64,000 nt of DNA, taken from NCBI RefSeq assembly GCF_005860805.1, contig NZ_VCEJ01000008.1:124001-188000 (forward strand), written 5' to 3'. Positions 26,193 through 34,519 of the stretch are shown here, one piece after another (position 1 is the stretch's first letter; each line of letters begins with the position of its first letter). The stretch comes from Dyadobacter luticola. GTDB taxonomy: Bacteria; Bacteroidota; Bacteroidia; Cytophagales; Spirosomataceae. Both the position numbers and the translations under genes were made by a program. A model generated the notes under the pieces. It searched no databases. It was not told where the DNA came from and worked only from the letters and a program-made list of their open reading frames with translations.

Positions 26193-27404
26193 CTACCGCA
26201 ACTTCAAAGTTGCCAGCGTCAGAATGGCAAGAATAATCCCAACAATCCAAAAACGCGTCACAATCTTCGATTCGTGGATGCCTTTTTTCTGGTAATGATG
26301 GTGCAGCGGGGACATCAGGAAAATCCTTCGGCCTTCGCCGTATTTATTTTTCGTGTATTTAAAATAGCTGACTTGCAGAATTACCGAGGCATTTTCAGCG
26401 ATAAATATCCCGCACATGATCGGGATCAGCCACTCTTTCCGTATCGCCAGCGCAGTTACCGCGATCACGCCACCCAGCATTAAACTTCCCGTATCGCCCA
26501 TAAAAACCTGGGCAGGATAAGCATTGTACCATAAAAACCCGACGCAGGCCCCGATAAACGCCGCGCAAAAAATCACCAGCTCACCCGAGTTGGGGATATA
26601 CATGATGTTCAGGTACTGAGAGAATTTGGTGTTACCCGACAGGTATGCCAGCACACCCAAAGTCAATGCAATAATCCCCGAAACACCCGCCGCCAGTCCG
26701 TCGATACCATCGGTAATGTTGGCACCATTAGAAATAGCGGTAATGATAAAAATCGCGATGATGGTGTAAATAATCCAGGTATACTGCTCAGGCAGGCCGA
26801 AGAGCAGCGATTTGTAATCAAATTCGTTGTTCTTAAAAAAAGGAATCGTCGTCACCGTCGGGTGGATCATATCGCGGTAGCGCTGGATTTCGCCGAGATT
26901 GGAACTCAGCAGTGGTTTGTCGTAGATCCGGATCCTTACATTATCATTAAAAGAAAGCGTAATCCCGACGATCAGCCCCAAACCTACCTGCCCGACAATC
27001 TTAAACCGGCCGTGCAGCCCGTCTTTATTATTCTTGAATTTTTTAAGATAATCATCCAAAAACCCGATCATTCCGGTCCAAACCGCAGTAATGATGAGCA
27101 GGACAATGTAAACATTAGTTAGTTTGGCAAAGAGTAAAACCGGAATGAGCAGGGATGCCAGAATGATAAAACCGCCCATAGTAGGCGTTCCGGCTTTTTC
27201 CATTTGTCCTGCCAGCCCCAGGTCGCGGATGGATTCGCCCATCTGCTTTTTTCTCAGAAAATTAATAATGGTTTTTCCCCAGGTAGCAGCGATAAACAGC
27301 GATAACACCGTGGAACCCAGCGCTCTGAAAGATATATATTGAAAAACCCCTGCGCCGGGGATGTTGAAATGCTTATCCAGATATTCAAAAAGGTAATAGA
27401 GCAT
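26193..27404 (-). CDS. mraY: Phospho-N-acetylmuramoyl-pentapeptide transferase
   Basis: The 403-residue polytopic inner-membrane protein makes lipid I from UDP-MurNAc-pentapeptide and undecaprenyl phosphate. Signature segments are present: GTPTMGG near the N-terminus, FLDDYLK (paired Asp), NITDGIDGLAAG and MGDTGSLMLGG. The HHHYQKKG loop is also present. About ten hydrophobic segments are visible. It is somewhat longer than E. coli MraY (360) because of an insert around residues 165-195, as is usual in Bacteroidota. It is the last gene of the minus-strand rsmH-ftsL-ftsI-murE-mraY unit. murD, ftsW and murG do not follow. Confidence 0.97.
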   Translation of the reverse strand: MLYYLFEYLDKHFNIPGAGVFQYISFRALGSTVLSLFIAATWGKTIINFLRKKQMGESIRDLGLAGQMEKAGTPTMGGFIILASLLIPVLLFAKLTNVYIVLLIITAVWTGMIGFLDDYLKKFKNNKDGLHGRFKIVGQVGLGLIVGITLSFNDNVRIRIYDKPLLSSNLGEIQRYRDMIHPTVTTIPFFKNNEFDYKSLLFGLPEQYTWIIYTIIAIFIITAISNGANITDGIDGLAAGVSGIIALTLGVLAYLSGNTKFSQYLNIMYIPNSGELVIFCAAFIGACVGFLWYNAYPAQVFMGDTGSLMLGGVIAVTALAIRKEWLIPIMCGIFIAENASVILQVSYFKYTKNKYGEGRRIFLMSPLHHHYQKKGIHESKIVTRFWIVGIILAILTLATLKLR

Positions 27405-27474
27405 GTATTCGCTTATTGGGGTGAGTGCTGCAAAATTGCTTTATTTCGGACATTACGCAAAAGGCCCGCCGCTT

Positions 27475-28959
27475 TTAATTTGAACGCCGTTTTTCAAAAA
27501 CCTCACTCAAAACCTCCTTATCATCAAAGTGCGTTTTGACACCTTTGATATCCTGGTAATTTTCATGGCCTTTTCCCGCGATCAGGATAATGTCGCCTGG
27601 ATTTGCTTCCAGGCCCGCTTTAAAAATCGCTTCCCGGCGATCAGGCACCACTTTTGTTTTTTTATAATCCAGTGGCGGAACACCTTTTTTCATTTGTTCC
27701 AAAATGTCCATCGGATCTTCAAAACGCGGATTATCAGAAGTTAAAATCACTTCATTACTGTATTTGCAGGCGATTGCAGCCATTTTCGGGCGTTTTTCGG
27801 CATCCCGGTTTCCGCCGCAGCCTACCAGCGTGATCACCTTTTCATTGCCGCTCCTTAAATGTGTAATGGTTTCCAGCACATTTTCCAAAGCATCCGGCGT
27901 GTGTGCGTAATCGACGATACCCACAATGTGATCAGAAGAATGAAACTGTTCAAACCGCCCAGGAGGGCTTTTCAAATTCGAAAGCTCCGTCAAAACGGAA
28001 TCCGCTTTTTCACCCAGAAGCAAAGCCGCGCCATACACCGAAAGCAGGTTATAAGCATTAAAACGTCCGATGACCCGGAACCATACTTCCTGCTGGTTGA
28101 TCTCCATGTGCATTCCGGCCAGCGTATCCGAAATCACTTTTCCTTTGAATGTTGCCAGCGTTTGCAGCGAGTAGGTTTCCACGCGCGCCTGCGTATTCTG
28201 TACCATCACCGCGCCTCTGCGGTCATCAATATTCACCAATGCAAAAGCCGTCTTCGGCAGTGCGTCAAAAAAGCCTTTTTTAGCTTTAATGTAGTTATCA
28301 AATGTTTTATGAAAATCGAGGTGATCGTGGGTAATGTTGGTAAAAATGCCTCCTGCAAACTGTAAGCCGGTAATCCGGTGCTGCACCACGGAATGTGAGC
28401 TGACCTCCATGAAAACGTGCGTGCAATTCTTCGCCAGCATTTGCGCCAGAAGCTGGTTCAATGCAATCGAATCGGGCGTGGTGTGCGTCGATACAATTAC
28501 CTCATCCTCAATCTGGTTCTGAACCGTAGAGAGTAAACCGCACCGGTATCCCAGCGCCCTGAAAAGCTGGAAAAGGAATGTAGCAACCGAAGTTTTTCCA
28601 TTCGTGCCGGTGACGCCCACCAATGTTAAGCTTTTGGAAGGCTGGCCATAAAACGCAGCCGCAATGTAACCCATCGCTTCCGCTGAGTCGGCAACTTGTA
28701 TGTAAGTAGTACTTTCATAAATATTTGCGGGAAGTTCTTCGCAAAGAATGGCGCTGGCACCCAGACCGGTAGCAGTTTCAATAAACTGGTGCCCATCGGT
28801 TTGCGTCCCTCTCAGGGCAACGAACAAACTTCCGGGAAGGACTTTCCTGGAATCCAGGATGATATTTTTAACAGTAATATTCGACGGCCCGGTGATTCGC
28901 GCACCTCGTACTTCGTCCAACAAACTGCTCAGGATTTTGTCTTGATTGCTTTCCATCAA
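27475..28959 (-). CDS. murE: UDP-MurNAc-L-Ala-D-Glu:meso-diaminopimelate ligase
   Basis: This 494-residue Mur ligase adds the third stem-peptide residue in peptidoglycan synthesis. It has the ATP loop GVTGTNGKTS, a central domain with FTNITHDHLDFH, and a C-terminal domain with the motif DNPR. DNPR selects meso-diaminopimelate rather than lysine (Lys-type enzymes have DDPR or similar). Cytoplasmic, full length. It lies 6 bases downstream of ftsI and about 70 bases before mraY, so it is part of one transcription unit. Confidence 0.97.
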   Translation of the reverse strand: MMESNQDKILSSLLDEVRGARITGPSNITVKNIILDSRKVLPGSLFVALRGTQTDGHQFIETATGLGASAILCEELPANIYESTTYIQVADSAEAMGYIAAAFYGQPSKSLTLVGVTGTNGKTSVATFLFQLFRALGYRCGLLSTVQNQIEDEVIVSTHTTPDSIALNQLLAQMLAKNCTHVFMEVSSHSVVQHRITGLQFAGGIFTNITHDHLDFHKTFDNYIKAKKGFFDALPKTAFALVNIDDRRGAVMVQNTQARVETYSLQTLATFKGKVISDTLAGMHMEINQQEVWFRVIGRFNAYNLLSVYGAALLLGEKADSVLTELSNLKSPPGRFEQFHSSDHIVGIVDYAHTPDALENVLETITHLRSGNEKVITLVGCGGNRDAEKRPKMAAIACKYSNEVILTSDNPRFEDPMDILEQMKKGVPPLDYKKTKVVPDRREAIFKAGLEANPGDIILIAGKGHENYQDIKGVKTHFDDKEVLSEVFEKRRSN

Positions 28960-28965
28960 CGGAAT

Positions 28966-31107
28966 TTACTGTAATGTTAGAAGGATGTTTTTCTCGCTGC
29001 CTTCATTGACTCCTGGCGGTAACGATTGTTCCACCACTTTTCCCGAGCCTTTGAAAGAAACCGTAAATCCTTTATTTTCAAGAATATACAAGGCATCGCG
29101 CATAGCCATGCCCTGCAAGTTGGGTACTTCCCGCAAGCTCATATTCCGGGACTGCCAGTTGGTTTTTCCTTTTTTAAAGAGCGAAGCCGCTGCATATTCC
29201 GTTTGCTCAGGTACCGGCGTCAGTTTCAGTTCTTTGCTGATAATCTGCAAATCAGACGTTTTTCCAGCCCACTTTACGTCTCCGACTGCTTCGGGAATCG
29301 TATCCTGAACCGGTTTTTGAATACTCACATCGTAGGCATAAATCCGGTCGGCTACTTCTTTGAAAACCGGCGCGGCCACGCTTCCCGCGTACCTGGTGTA
29401 GTCGGCGCCTTTGCTTTTAGGGTTATCAATGATCACAATGCAGCTGTATTTTGGCTTGTCGGCCGGAAAGTAACCAGCAAAAGAGGTGTAGTTTTTACCC
29501 TCGGTATACACACCATTGATCAGCTTCCGCGCCGTACCCGTTTTTCCGGCGATCTGGTAGAGGTTACTTTTAATGTGTTTGGCCAAACCACTGTTCACAA
29601 CCCCTTCCAGCATTTTCTTCACTTTCCGAACTGTTTCCGGCGAGCAAATCGGCTTATCCGCAACATAGGGCGGGATTTTATCTTCCACTCCTTCTGCATT
29701 CCGGACTTCCTTCACAATCATCGGGCGCACCCAGTAACCATCATTGGCGACAGCATTATATAATGCAAGTGTCTGTAAAGGCGTCATTTGCATTTCGTAG
29801 CCGTGCGCCATGAAGTACATCGAGTAACCGCTCCAATGTTTGGACGTCCGGTCGCGGATCAGTGGCGGTTTTTCACCTTTCATGTGGATACCCGTGGGCT
29901 GGGTCAGGTGAAATTGTTTCAGGTATTTCAGATATTGGTCCGGCTTATTGGCAAAATGGCGCAGCATCAGTTGAACAATGCCAATGTTAGACGATTTTTC
30001 CAAAACTTCTGAGGCTGTAATAATGCCAAAACCGCCCCGGTGCGCGTCGCGGATAATGTGATTTTTGAAGCGCATCGCCCCATTTCCAGTATTTACCTTG
30101 ACCTGGTCCGGGTCCATGCGGGTTTCTTCCAGAATCGCCATCATGGTCGCCAGCTTGAATGTCGAGCCCGGGTCATTGCTGCCAGCCAGCGCGTAGTTAA
30201 AGTCTTCCACCAAATGGTCGCCTCTTTTTGTAAGGTTTGCCATCGCCCTGATTTCGCCAGTTTTGACTTCCATAATCACCACCGAGCCAAAATCCGCGTC
30301 CATTTCTACCAGCTTCCGGCGCAGCGCGATCTCGGCCATATCCTGGTAATTCATATCCAGTGTCGTGTAAATGTCGCGGCCCGCTTCCGGCTGCACATTC
30401 AATGCATCGCCGACCGGGATCTTGATACCGCCTTCCACCATTTCCACCCAGCCGATACCCGACTTACCTTCCAGCTTTTTATCAAAACTCGCTTCCAGTC
30501 CAATGTATCCTCTTCCGGATTTCGCATCGATTCCGCCGATTGTCCGGTCGGCCATCGGGCTGAAAGGTTTATAGCGTTTGTAGATCGTCTCGAACTTCCC
30601 GCCGCCGCCTTTTCTTGCTTTTGTAAAAAACGGCCACTTTTTAATTTTTTCCCTATCTAAATGACTGATTACCTTGCTTTTCAACCGCAGATATCTCTTA
30701 GTTCTGCTTACACGGTAGCTGATGATTTTTCTTTTAAAACCCGCCGCGTCATTTTCGTGAAAGCTTTTGGCGAGCAAGGAAGCCAGCTCGTCGACGTGGC
30801 TGTAAAAGTAGGCTGAATCAGAAGTTTTGGTGTCCAGACCAATGTAGTAGTAGGGAAGCGACGTCGCGAGGAGGCTGTTATCATTGGAATAAATGTTGCC
30901 CCGCATCGCCGGAATGGTATCGATTTTCAGATCATTTTTGACTGAATATTCCGCCCAGGTTTTGCCTTTGAATGTATCATAATATTGTACGCGGATCAGC
31001 TTGGCGAAGACTAGGATAGCCAGCAGAAAAAGTGACCATCCAACAATCCGCGCGCGGGCGATCAGGGCTTTCTTGTTGTTCTGCCCGCTCTCGATTTCGT
31101 TTTTCAT
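28966..31107 (-). CDS. ftsI: Division penicillin-binding protein (FtsI/PBP3-type) with PASTA domain
   Basis: The 713-residue protein has a short cytoplasmic N-terminus, one membrane anchor (about residues 21-38) and a pedestal dimerisation domain. The transpeptidase domain shows all three motifs: S315-T-F-K, S372-S-N, and a KTG within AGKTGTARK near residue 520. A single PASTA domain ends the protein (VPNLQGMAMRDALYILENKG), as in Spo VD- and FtsI-type proteins of this phylum. It cross-links septal peptidoglycan. It sits between ftsL and murE with tight spacing of 5-6 bases. Confidence 0.95.
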   Translation of the reverse strand: MKNEIESGQNNKKALIARARIVGWSLFLLAILVFAKLIRVQYYDTFKGKTWAEYSVKNDLKIDTIPAMRGNIYSNDNSLLATSLPYYYIGLDTKTSDSAYFYSHVDELASLLAKSFHENDAAGFKRKIISYRVSRTKRYLRLKSKVISHLDREKIKKWPFFTKARKGGGGKFETIYKRYKPFSPMADRTIGGIDAKSGRGYIGLEASFDKKLEGKSGIGWVEMVEGGIKIPVGDALNVQPEAGRDIYTTLDMNYQDMAEIALRRKLVEMDADFGSVVIMEVKTGEIRAMANLTKRGDHLVEDFNYALAGSNDPGSTFKLATMMAILEETRMDPDQVKVNTGNGAMRFKNHIIRDAHRGGFGIITASEVLEKSSNIGIVQLMLRHFANKPDQYLKYLKQFHLTQPTGIHMKGEKPPLIRDRTSKHWSGYSMYFMAHGYEMQMTPLQTLALYNAVANDGYWVRPMIVKEVRNAEGVEDKIPPYVADKPICSPETVRKVKKMLEGVVNSGLAKHIKSNLYQIAGKTGTARKLINGVYTEGKNYTSFAGYFPADKPKYSCIVIIDNPKSKGADYTRYAGSVAAPVFKEVADRIYAYDVSIQKPVQDTIPEAVGDVKWAGKTSDLQIISKELKLTPVPEQTEYAAASLFKKGKTNWQSRNMSLREVPNLQGMAMRDALYILENKGFTVSFKGSGKVVEQSLPPGVNEGSEKNILLTLQ

Positions 31108-31112
31108 GGTTC

Positions 31113-31529
31113 TCAGTCTTCTTCTTCGGCCTTGATATGGATCTTTCTTGGTGGGATCAGGTTTTCCTGCAGCCCCTCGGTTTTCACTTTTTCAATCACC
31201 ACCGACTGCTTCCTGCTCTTCATATATTCCGAGTGAATCGAGGTGTATTCCGCCCGCAGATCGTCCACTTCCTTTTTCAGCTTAATGCTATTGCGCACAT
31301 ACTGCTCCGACTGAAACCCGATCCGCTCATAAGCCACCAGCAGCAGCACAATCCATCCAAAATAATAGAAATATTTCACCGGCAAACGCTCCTCATGCCC
31401 CGGCAAATTGTCCCCGAAAACCCTGTCCAGTGGCAAAAACTTATTCAGCCAATTAAACAAATGATACTCCCGCTTCTTCTTCGGCGGTTTGGGAGGGATG
31501 GGCTTCGGTTTTCTCTTGTTTTCCGCCAT
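31113..31529 (-). CDS. ftsL: FtsL-like cell-division protein
   Basis: The 138-residue protein has a highly basic, proline-rich cytoplasmic N-terminus (KPKPIPPKPPKKKR). A single membrane segment follows (YYFGWIVLLLVAYERI, about residues 54-72), then a periplasmic coiled coil (SIKLKKEVDDLRAEYTSIHS). It ends in an acidic tail. That layout, small size and position between rsmH and ftsI identify an FtsL analogue. In the divisome it would link FtsB/FtsQ to FtsW-FtsI. Sequence similarity to enterobacterial FtsL is not expected, so the name rests on synteny and topology. Confidence 0.82.
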   Translation of the reverse strand: MAENKRKPKPIPPKPPKKKREYHLFNWLNKFLPLDRVFGDNLPGHEERLPVKYFYYFGWIVLLLVAYERIGFQSEQYVRNSIKLKKEVDDLRAEYTSIHSEYMKSRKQSVVIEKVKTEGLQENLIPPRKIHIKAEEED

Positions 31530-31550
31530 GTTTTTCAGGATGTTGAGTTT

Positions 31551-32468
31551 CTATATTTTTTCCGCCACCCTAAGTTTCGCACTCCTCGCCCTCGGGTTGA
31601 CGGCAACTTCTTCCGCCGTGGCTTCGATGGGTTTTCGGGTGATGCTTTTTAGTGGTTTGATTTCGTTGCCGTAAAAGTCTTTTTCAACTTCGCCGTAAAA
31701 TTTTCCTTTCTGGATAAAGTTTTTAACCAACCTGTCTTCCAATGAATGATAAGACATTACGACCAGCCGGCCGCCGGGTACCAATACCTGCGGCACCTGG
31801 GTCAGGAATTCTTCCAGCACACTCAATTCATCATTAACCTCAATTCTCAGCGCCTGGAAAACCTGCGCGAAATATTTATTTTCCCGGTGTTTCGGGGCGT
31901 ATTTGATCAGAATGTCTTTCAGATCATTCACGGTATCGATTTGCGAATTATGCCGGGCCGAAAAAATCGCTTCCGCCGCGGTTTTCGCATTCGTCACCTC
32001 GCCATACATGCCCAGAATACGCTGCAATTCGCCGGTCGATCTGGTATTGAGCACTTCGCGGGCTGTTTTTTCATTCGCCGGGTTCATTCTCATATCCAGG
32101 TCGGCATCAAAGCGGGTCGAAAAGCCTCTTTCAGGCGTGTTGATCTGATGGGACGAAACGCCCAGATCGCCGAGGATACCATCTACCTGATCCGCCTTAT
32201 ATAATTTGAGGTAACGCCGGAGGTGGCGAAAATTGGCGGCGATGAAGGTAAATCTTTTATCGTCTTTGAATTCTTCGGCATTTGCGGCGGCGTCGGGATC
32301 CTGGTCGAACACGAGCAGGCGGCCGGTAGTAAGCTTTTCAAGAATGGCCCGGGAATGTCCGCCGCCGCCGAAAGTTACATCCACATAGGTGCCTTCGGGG
32401 TTAATTTGCAGACCTTCAAGGCACTCCTGCAACATGACAGGCTCATGGTAAGTACTTTGTGGAACCAT
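31551..32468 (-). CDS. rsmH: 16S rRNA (cytosine1402-N4)-methyltransferase
   Basis: This 305-residue SAM-dependent enzyme methylates C1402 of 16S rRNA in the ribosomal P site. The N-terminus YHEPVMLQECLEGL is diagnostic. It is followed by the SAM loop DVTFGGGGHSRAIL, then GILGDLGVSSHQ, RGFSTRFDADLDMRM and a late SYHSLEDRLVKNF. It is the first gene of the minus-strand division block. The gene that usually precedes it, mraZ, is absent: upstream lies only a 139-base gap and a divergent redoxin gene. The block promoter must therefore be in that gap. Confidence 0.97.
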   Translation of the reverse strand: MVPQSTYHEPVMLQECLEGLQINPEGTYVDVTFGGGGHSRAILEKLTTGRLLVFDQDPDAAANAEEFKDDKRFTFIAANFRHLRRYLKLYKADQVDGILGDLGVSSHQINTPERGFSTRFDADLDMRMNPANEKTAREVLNTRSTGELQRILGMYGEVTNAKTAAEAIFSARHNSQIDTVNDLKDILIKYAPKHRENKYFAQVFQALRIEVNDELSVLEEFLTQVPQVLVPGGRLVVMSYHSLEDRLVKNFIQKGKFYGEVEKDFYGNEIKPLKSITRKPIEATAEEVAVNPRARSAKLRVAEKI

Positions 32469-32607
32469 TTGTTAAAAGCATTGTAGCAGGAACTTATTCT
32501 CGCCGGGAGGCAGTTACAAACTTAGCAATTTTAATGCGTAGGAATTACCGGCGATAAAGGATTTAATTTTATCGCTACATTAACGTACCCATGTTAAACT
32601 CCTGTTT

Positions 32608-33852
32608 ATGAGATTGATTATTTCCGCTGCGGCGTGCCTGTTTTGTTTAATCCAAATAGGCTGCAAATCGGGCAGCGAAGCCAATTTGAAAGAAGGTACC
32701 TGGCGCGCCACATTGACCCGCGACAACCAGGAACTTCCACTTTTACTCGACATTTCTAAGAACCCTGACGGTAAAACCTACTCCGTTTTTGCATTAAACG
32801 GAAAGGAAAAACTCCGCATGGATACGGCCTATTTTGCCAACGATTCGCTGGTGATCCCGATGCAATTGTTTGATGCTAAAATTGTTGCGAAAGCAGATGC
32901 CGAATCACTGAAAGGTACTTACTACAGGCTTGCGAATGGTGTGGTGGCGGGCTCGCTGCCTTTTGAAGCCAAAGCAGGCGAGAATTACAGGTTTTTCAAA
33001 GAAGGCGTCGCCAAAACCGGCAAGAATGTGACGGGTAAATGGATGACGTACTTCATGGATGATAAAGGCGACTCTACCCAGGCCGTCGGAAATCTGACGC
33101 AAACCGGTACCGACGTTTCCGGCTCTTTTCTCACCACCACTGGCGACTACCGGTTTCTGACCGGCAGTGTCAATGGTGACAGTCTTTTCCTCTCCACATT
33201 CGACGGTTCCAATGCGAAATTATTCAAAGCTGCGATCCAGGATAATAATGTGCTGAAAGGTGCATTGTGGTCGGGTGTGAAGGCGTACAAAACGTGGGAA
33301 GCGAAACTGGACCCGAATGCAGCATTGCCCGACGCAGCGAAGCTCACATTCCTAAAACCAGGGTTTGAAACGGTGGATTTTACATTCCCTGATTCCGACG
33401 GAAAAATGTGGTCACTGAAAGATCCGAAATTTCAGGGTAAGGCGGTCATTATCCAGATTATGGGCTCGTGGTGCCCGAATTGTATGGACGAAACCAACTT
33501 TATGGCGCCCTGGTACAAGAGCAACAAAGACCGCGGCGTAGAAATGATCGGTCTGTCATTCGAGCGTTCCGATGACCCGAAAGTGTCTAATCCGAAACTG
33601 AAAAGAATGATCAGCCGCTTCGACATTCAATACCCGATCCTGCTGGCCGGTACCAACACCGACGAGGCGACGGCCAAAGCATTACCGATGCTGAACAAAG
33701 TCATGTCATACCCCACCACCATTTTCATCGACCGCAAAGGAAAAGTGCGCGAGATTCACACCGGCTTCTCCGGCCCCGGAACCGGCAAGTACTACGATGA
33801 ATTTGTAACAGACTTCAACAGCTTGATGGACAAGCTGATCGCTGAAAAATAA
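32608..33852 (+). CDS. TlpA-like thiol-disulfide oxidoreductase, exported
   Basis: The 414-residue protein has an N-terminal signal with a poor lipobox (LIQIGC, Cys19), so it may be a lipoprotein or simply secreted. Residues about 25-245 form beta-rich repeats, seen twice (LKEGTWRATL and GKNVTGKWMTYF), related to the accessory domains that precede TlpA domains in Bacteroidota. The C-terminal thioredoxin fold has GSWCPNC with Cys289 and Cys292, and a cis-Pro loop in SYPTTIFIDRKG. It would reduce or isomerise disulfides in the periplasm, for example in cytochrome maturation. Monocistronic with its own terminator. Confidence 0.88.
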   Translation: MRLIISAAACLFCLIQIGCKSGSEANLKEGTWRATLTRDNQELPLLLDISKNPDGKTYSVFALNGKEKLRMDTAYFANDSLVIPMQLFDAKIVAKADAESLKGTYYRLANGVVAGSLPFEAKAGENYRFFKEGVAKTGKNVTGKWMTYFMDDKGDSTQAVGNLTQTGTDVSGSFLTTTGDYRFLTGSVNGDSLFLSTFDGSNAKLFKAAIQDNNVLKGALWSGVKAYKTWEAKLDPNAALPDAAKLTFLKPGFETVDFTFPDSDGKMWSLKDPKFQGKAVIIQIMGSWCPNCMDETNFMAPWYKSNKDRGVEMIGLSFERSDDPKVSNPKLKRMISRFDIQYPILLAGTNTDEATAKALPMLNKVMSYPTTIFIDRKGKVREIHTGFSGPGTGKYYDEFVTDFNSLMDKLIAEK

Positions 33853-33864
33853 CGCATTTCCAAG

Positions 33865-33905
33865 ACGCATTGGCTGACATCCGGTCAATGCGTTTTTATT
33901 TTTTT
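33865..33905 (+). terminator. Intrinsic terminator after the TlpA-like gene
   Basis: ACGCATTG (33865-33872) pairs with CAATGCGT (33886-33893) and is followed by TTTTATTTTTTTC. Confidence 0.85.
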
Positions 33906-33939
33906 CAAAAATAGTATGCTTGCATAATGCTGGCTTGAT

Positions 33940-33957
33940 TTCTTACATTTGTAAGAA
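33940..33957 (+). promoter_or_regulatory. Palindromic operator overlapping a -7 box, upstream of marR-type gene
   Basis: TTCTTACA-TT-TGTAAGAA is a perfect 18-bp palindrome. Its middle contains TACATTTG (33944-33951), which fits the Bacteroidota -7 consensus TAnnTTTG. A TTG lies about 22 bases upstream. It ends 34 bases before ATG 33992. A palindrome over the promoter of a MarR gene fits autorepression, with release by a fatty acyl ligand. Confidence 0.6.
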
Positions 33958-33991
33958 GGGCATATCCCGGTTTATAGCGATTTTTGAGACG

Positions 33992-34459
33992 ATGCGGAAG
34001 GAAAAAACCATTGATTTTCAGATAAAATGGGCATGGCATTCGATATCCAGGATGTACAATGCCTATGCCGCCCGCCACGATACTACGATGGCTGTGGGAT
34101 ATGTTTTGCTCAACATTGACATAGAAAACGGCACCCCGGCAACCAAGATCGCGCCGCTGCTTGGCATGGAGCCGCGAAGCCTGGTGCGCATGCTTAAAAA
34201 CCTGGAAGAGAAGGGGTTAATTACCAGGGAAGTAAGCGAAACCGACAAACGTTTCGTGCGGATCATGCTGACGGATCTTGGAAAAGAAAAGCGTGAGATT
34301 GCCCGTGAAGGCGTAATTTCTTTCAATACAATGATCCGCGATAAAATTCCGCTGGACAAGCTGGTTACTTTTTTTGAAGTGATCAAAGACATTAACCGGC
34401 TGGTGGAAGACGAAAACCAGAAACTGAAAGCCGGCGAGCTGGACGAGCCGGAGCTTTAA
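33992..34459 (+). CDS. MarR-family transcriptional regulator
   Basis: ATG 33992 is chosen over an in-frame TTG at 33920, which would lie inside the presumed promoter. The 155-residue protein has the MarR winged-helix layout: a helix-turn-helix in TPATKIAPLLGMEPRSLVRM, a wing in LITREVSETDKRFVRIMLT, and flanking dimerisation helices. It lies 60 bases before the FadN-like gene on the same strand. This order is recurrent in Bacteroidota, so it probably controls beta-oxidation in response to acyl-CoA. An 18-bp palindrome over the promoter is the likely binding site. The ligand is inferred. Confidence 0.9.
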   Translation: MRKEKTIDFQIKWAWHSISRMYNAYAARHDTTMAVGYVLLNIDIENGTPATKIAPLLGMEPRSLVRMLKNLEEKGLITREVSETDKRFVRIMLTDLGKEKREIAREGVISFNTMIRDKIPLDKLVTFFEVIKDINRLVEDENQKLKAGELDEPEL

Positions 34460-34519
34460 GCGATATAAATGCCTGATAATAAAAGTAGAAGGCAGTTCTG
34501 AAAACCAAACCTTTTTAAA

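Noticed and set aside
29026..29763. A 245-residue open frame on the plus strand.
   Set aside because: It is antisense to ftsI, whose three catalytic motifs are intact. The antisense frame has no recognisable domain.
30040..30660. A 206-residue plus-strand frame.
   Set aside because: Antisense to the pedestal region of ftsI, with low-complexity basic composition and no motif.
33920..33991. N-terminal extension of the MarR protein from a TTG at 33920.
   Set aside because: It would place the -7 box and palindrome inside the coding region and adds residues not typical of MarR proteins.
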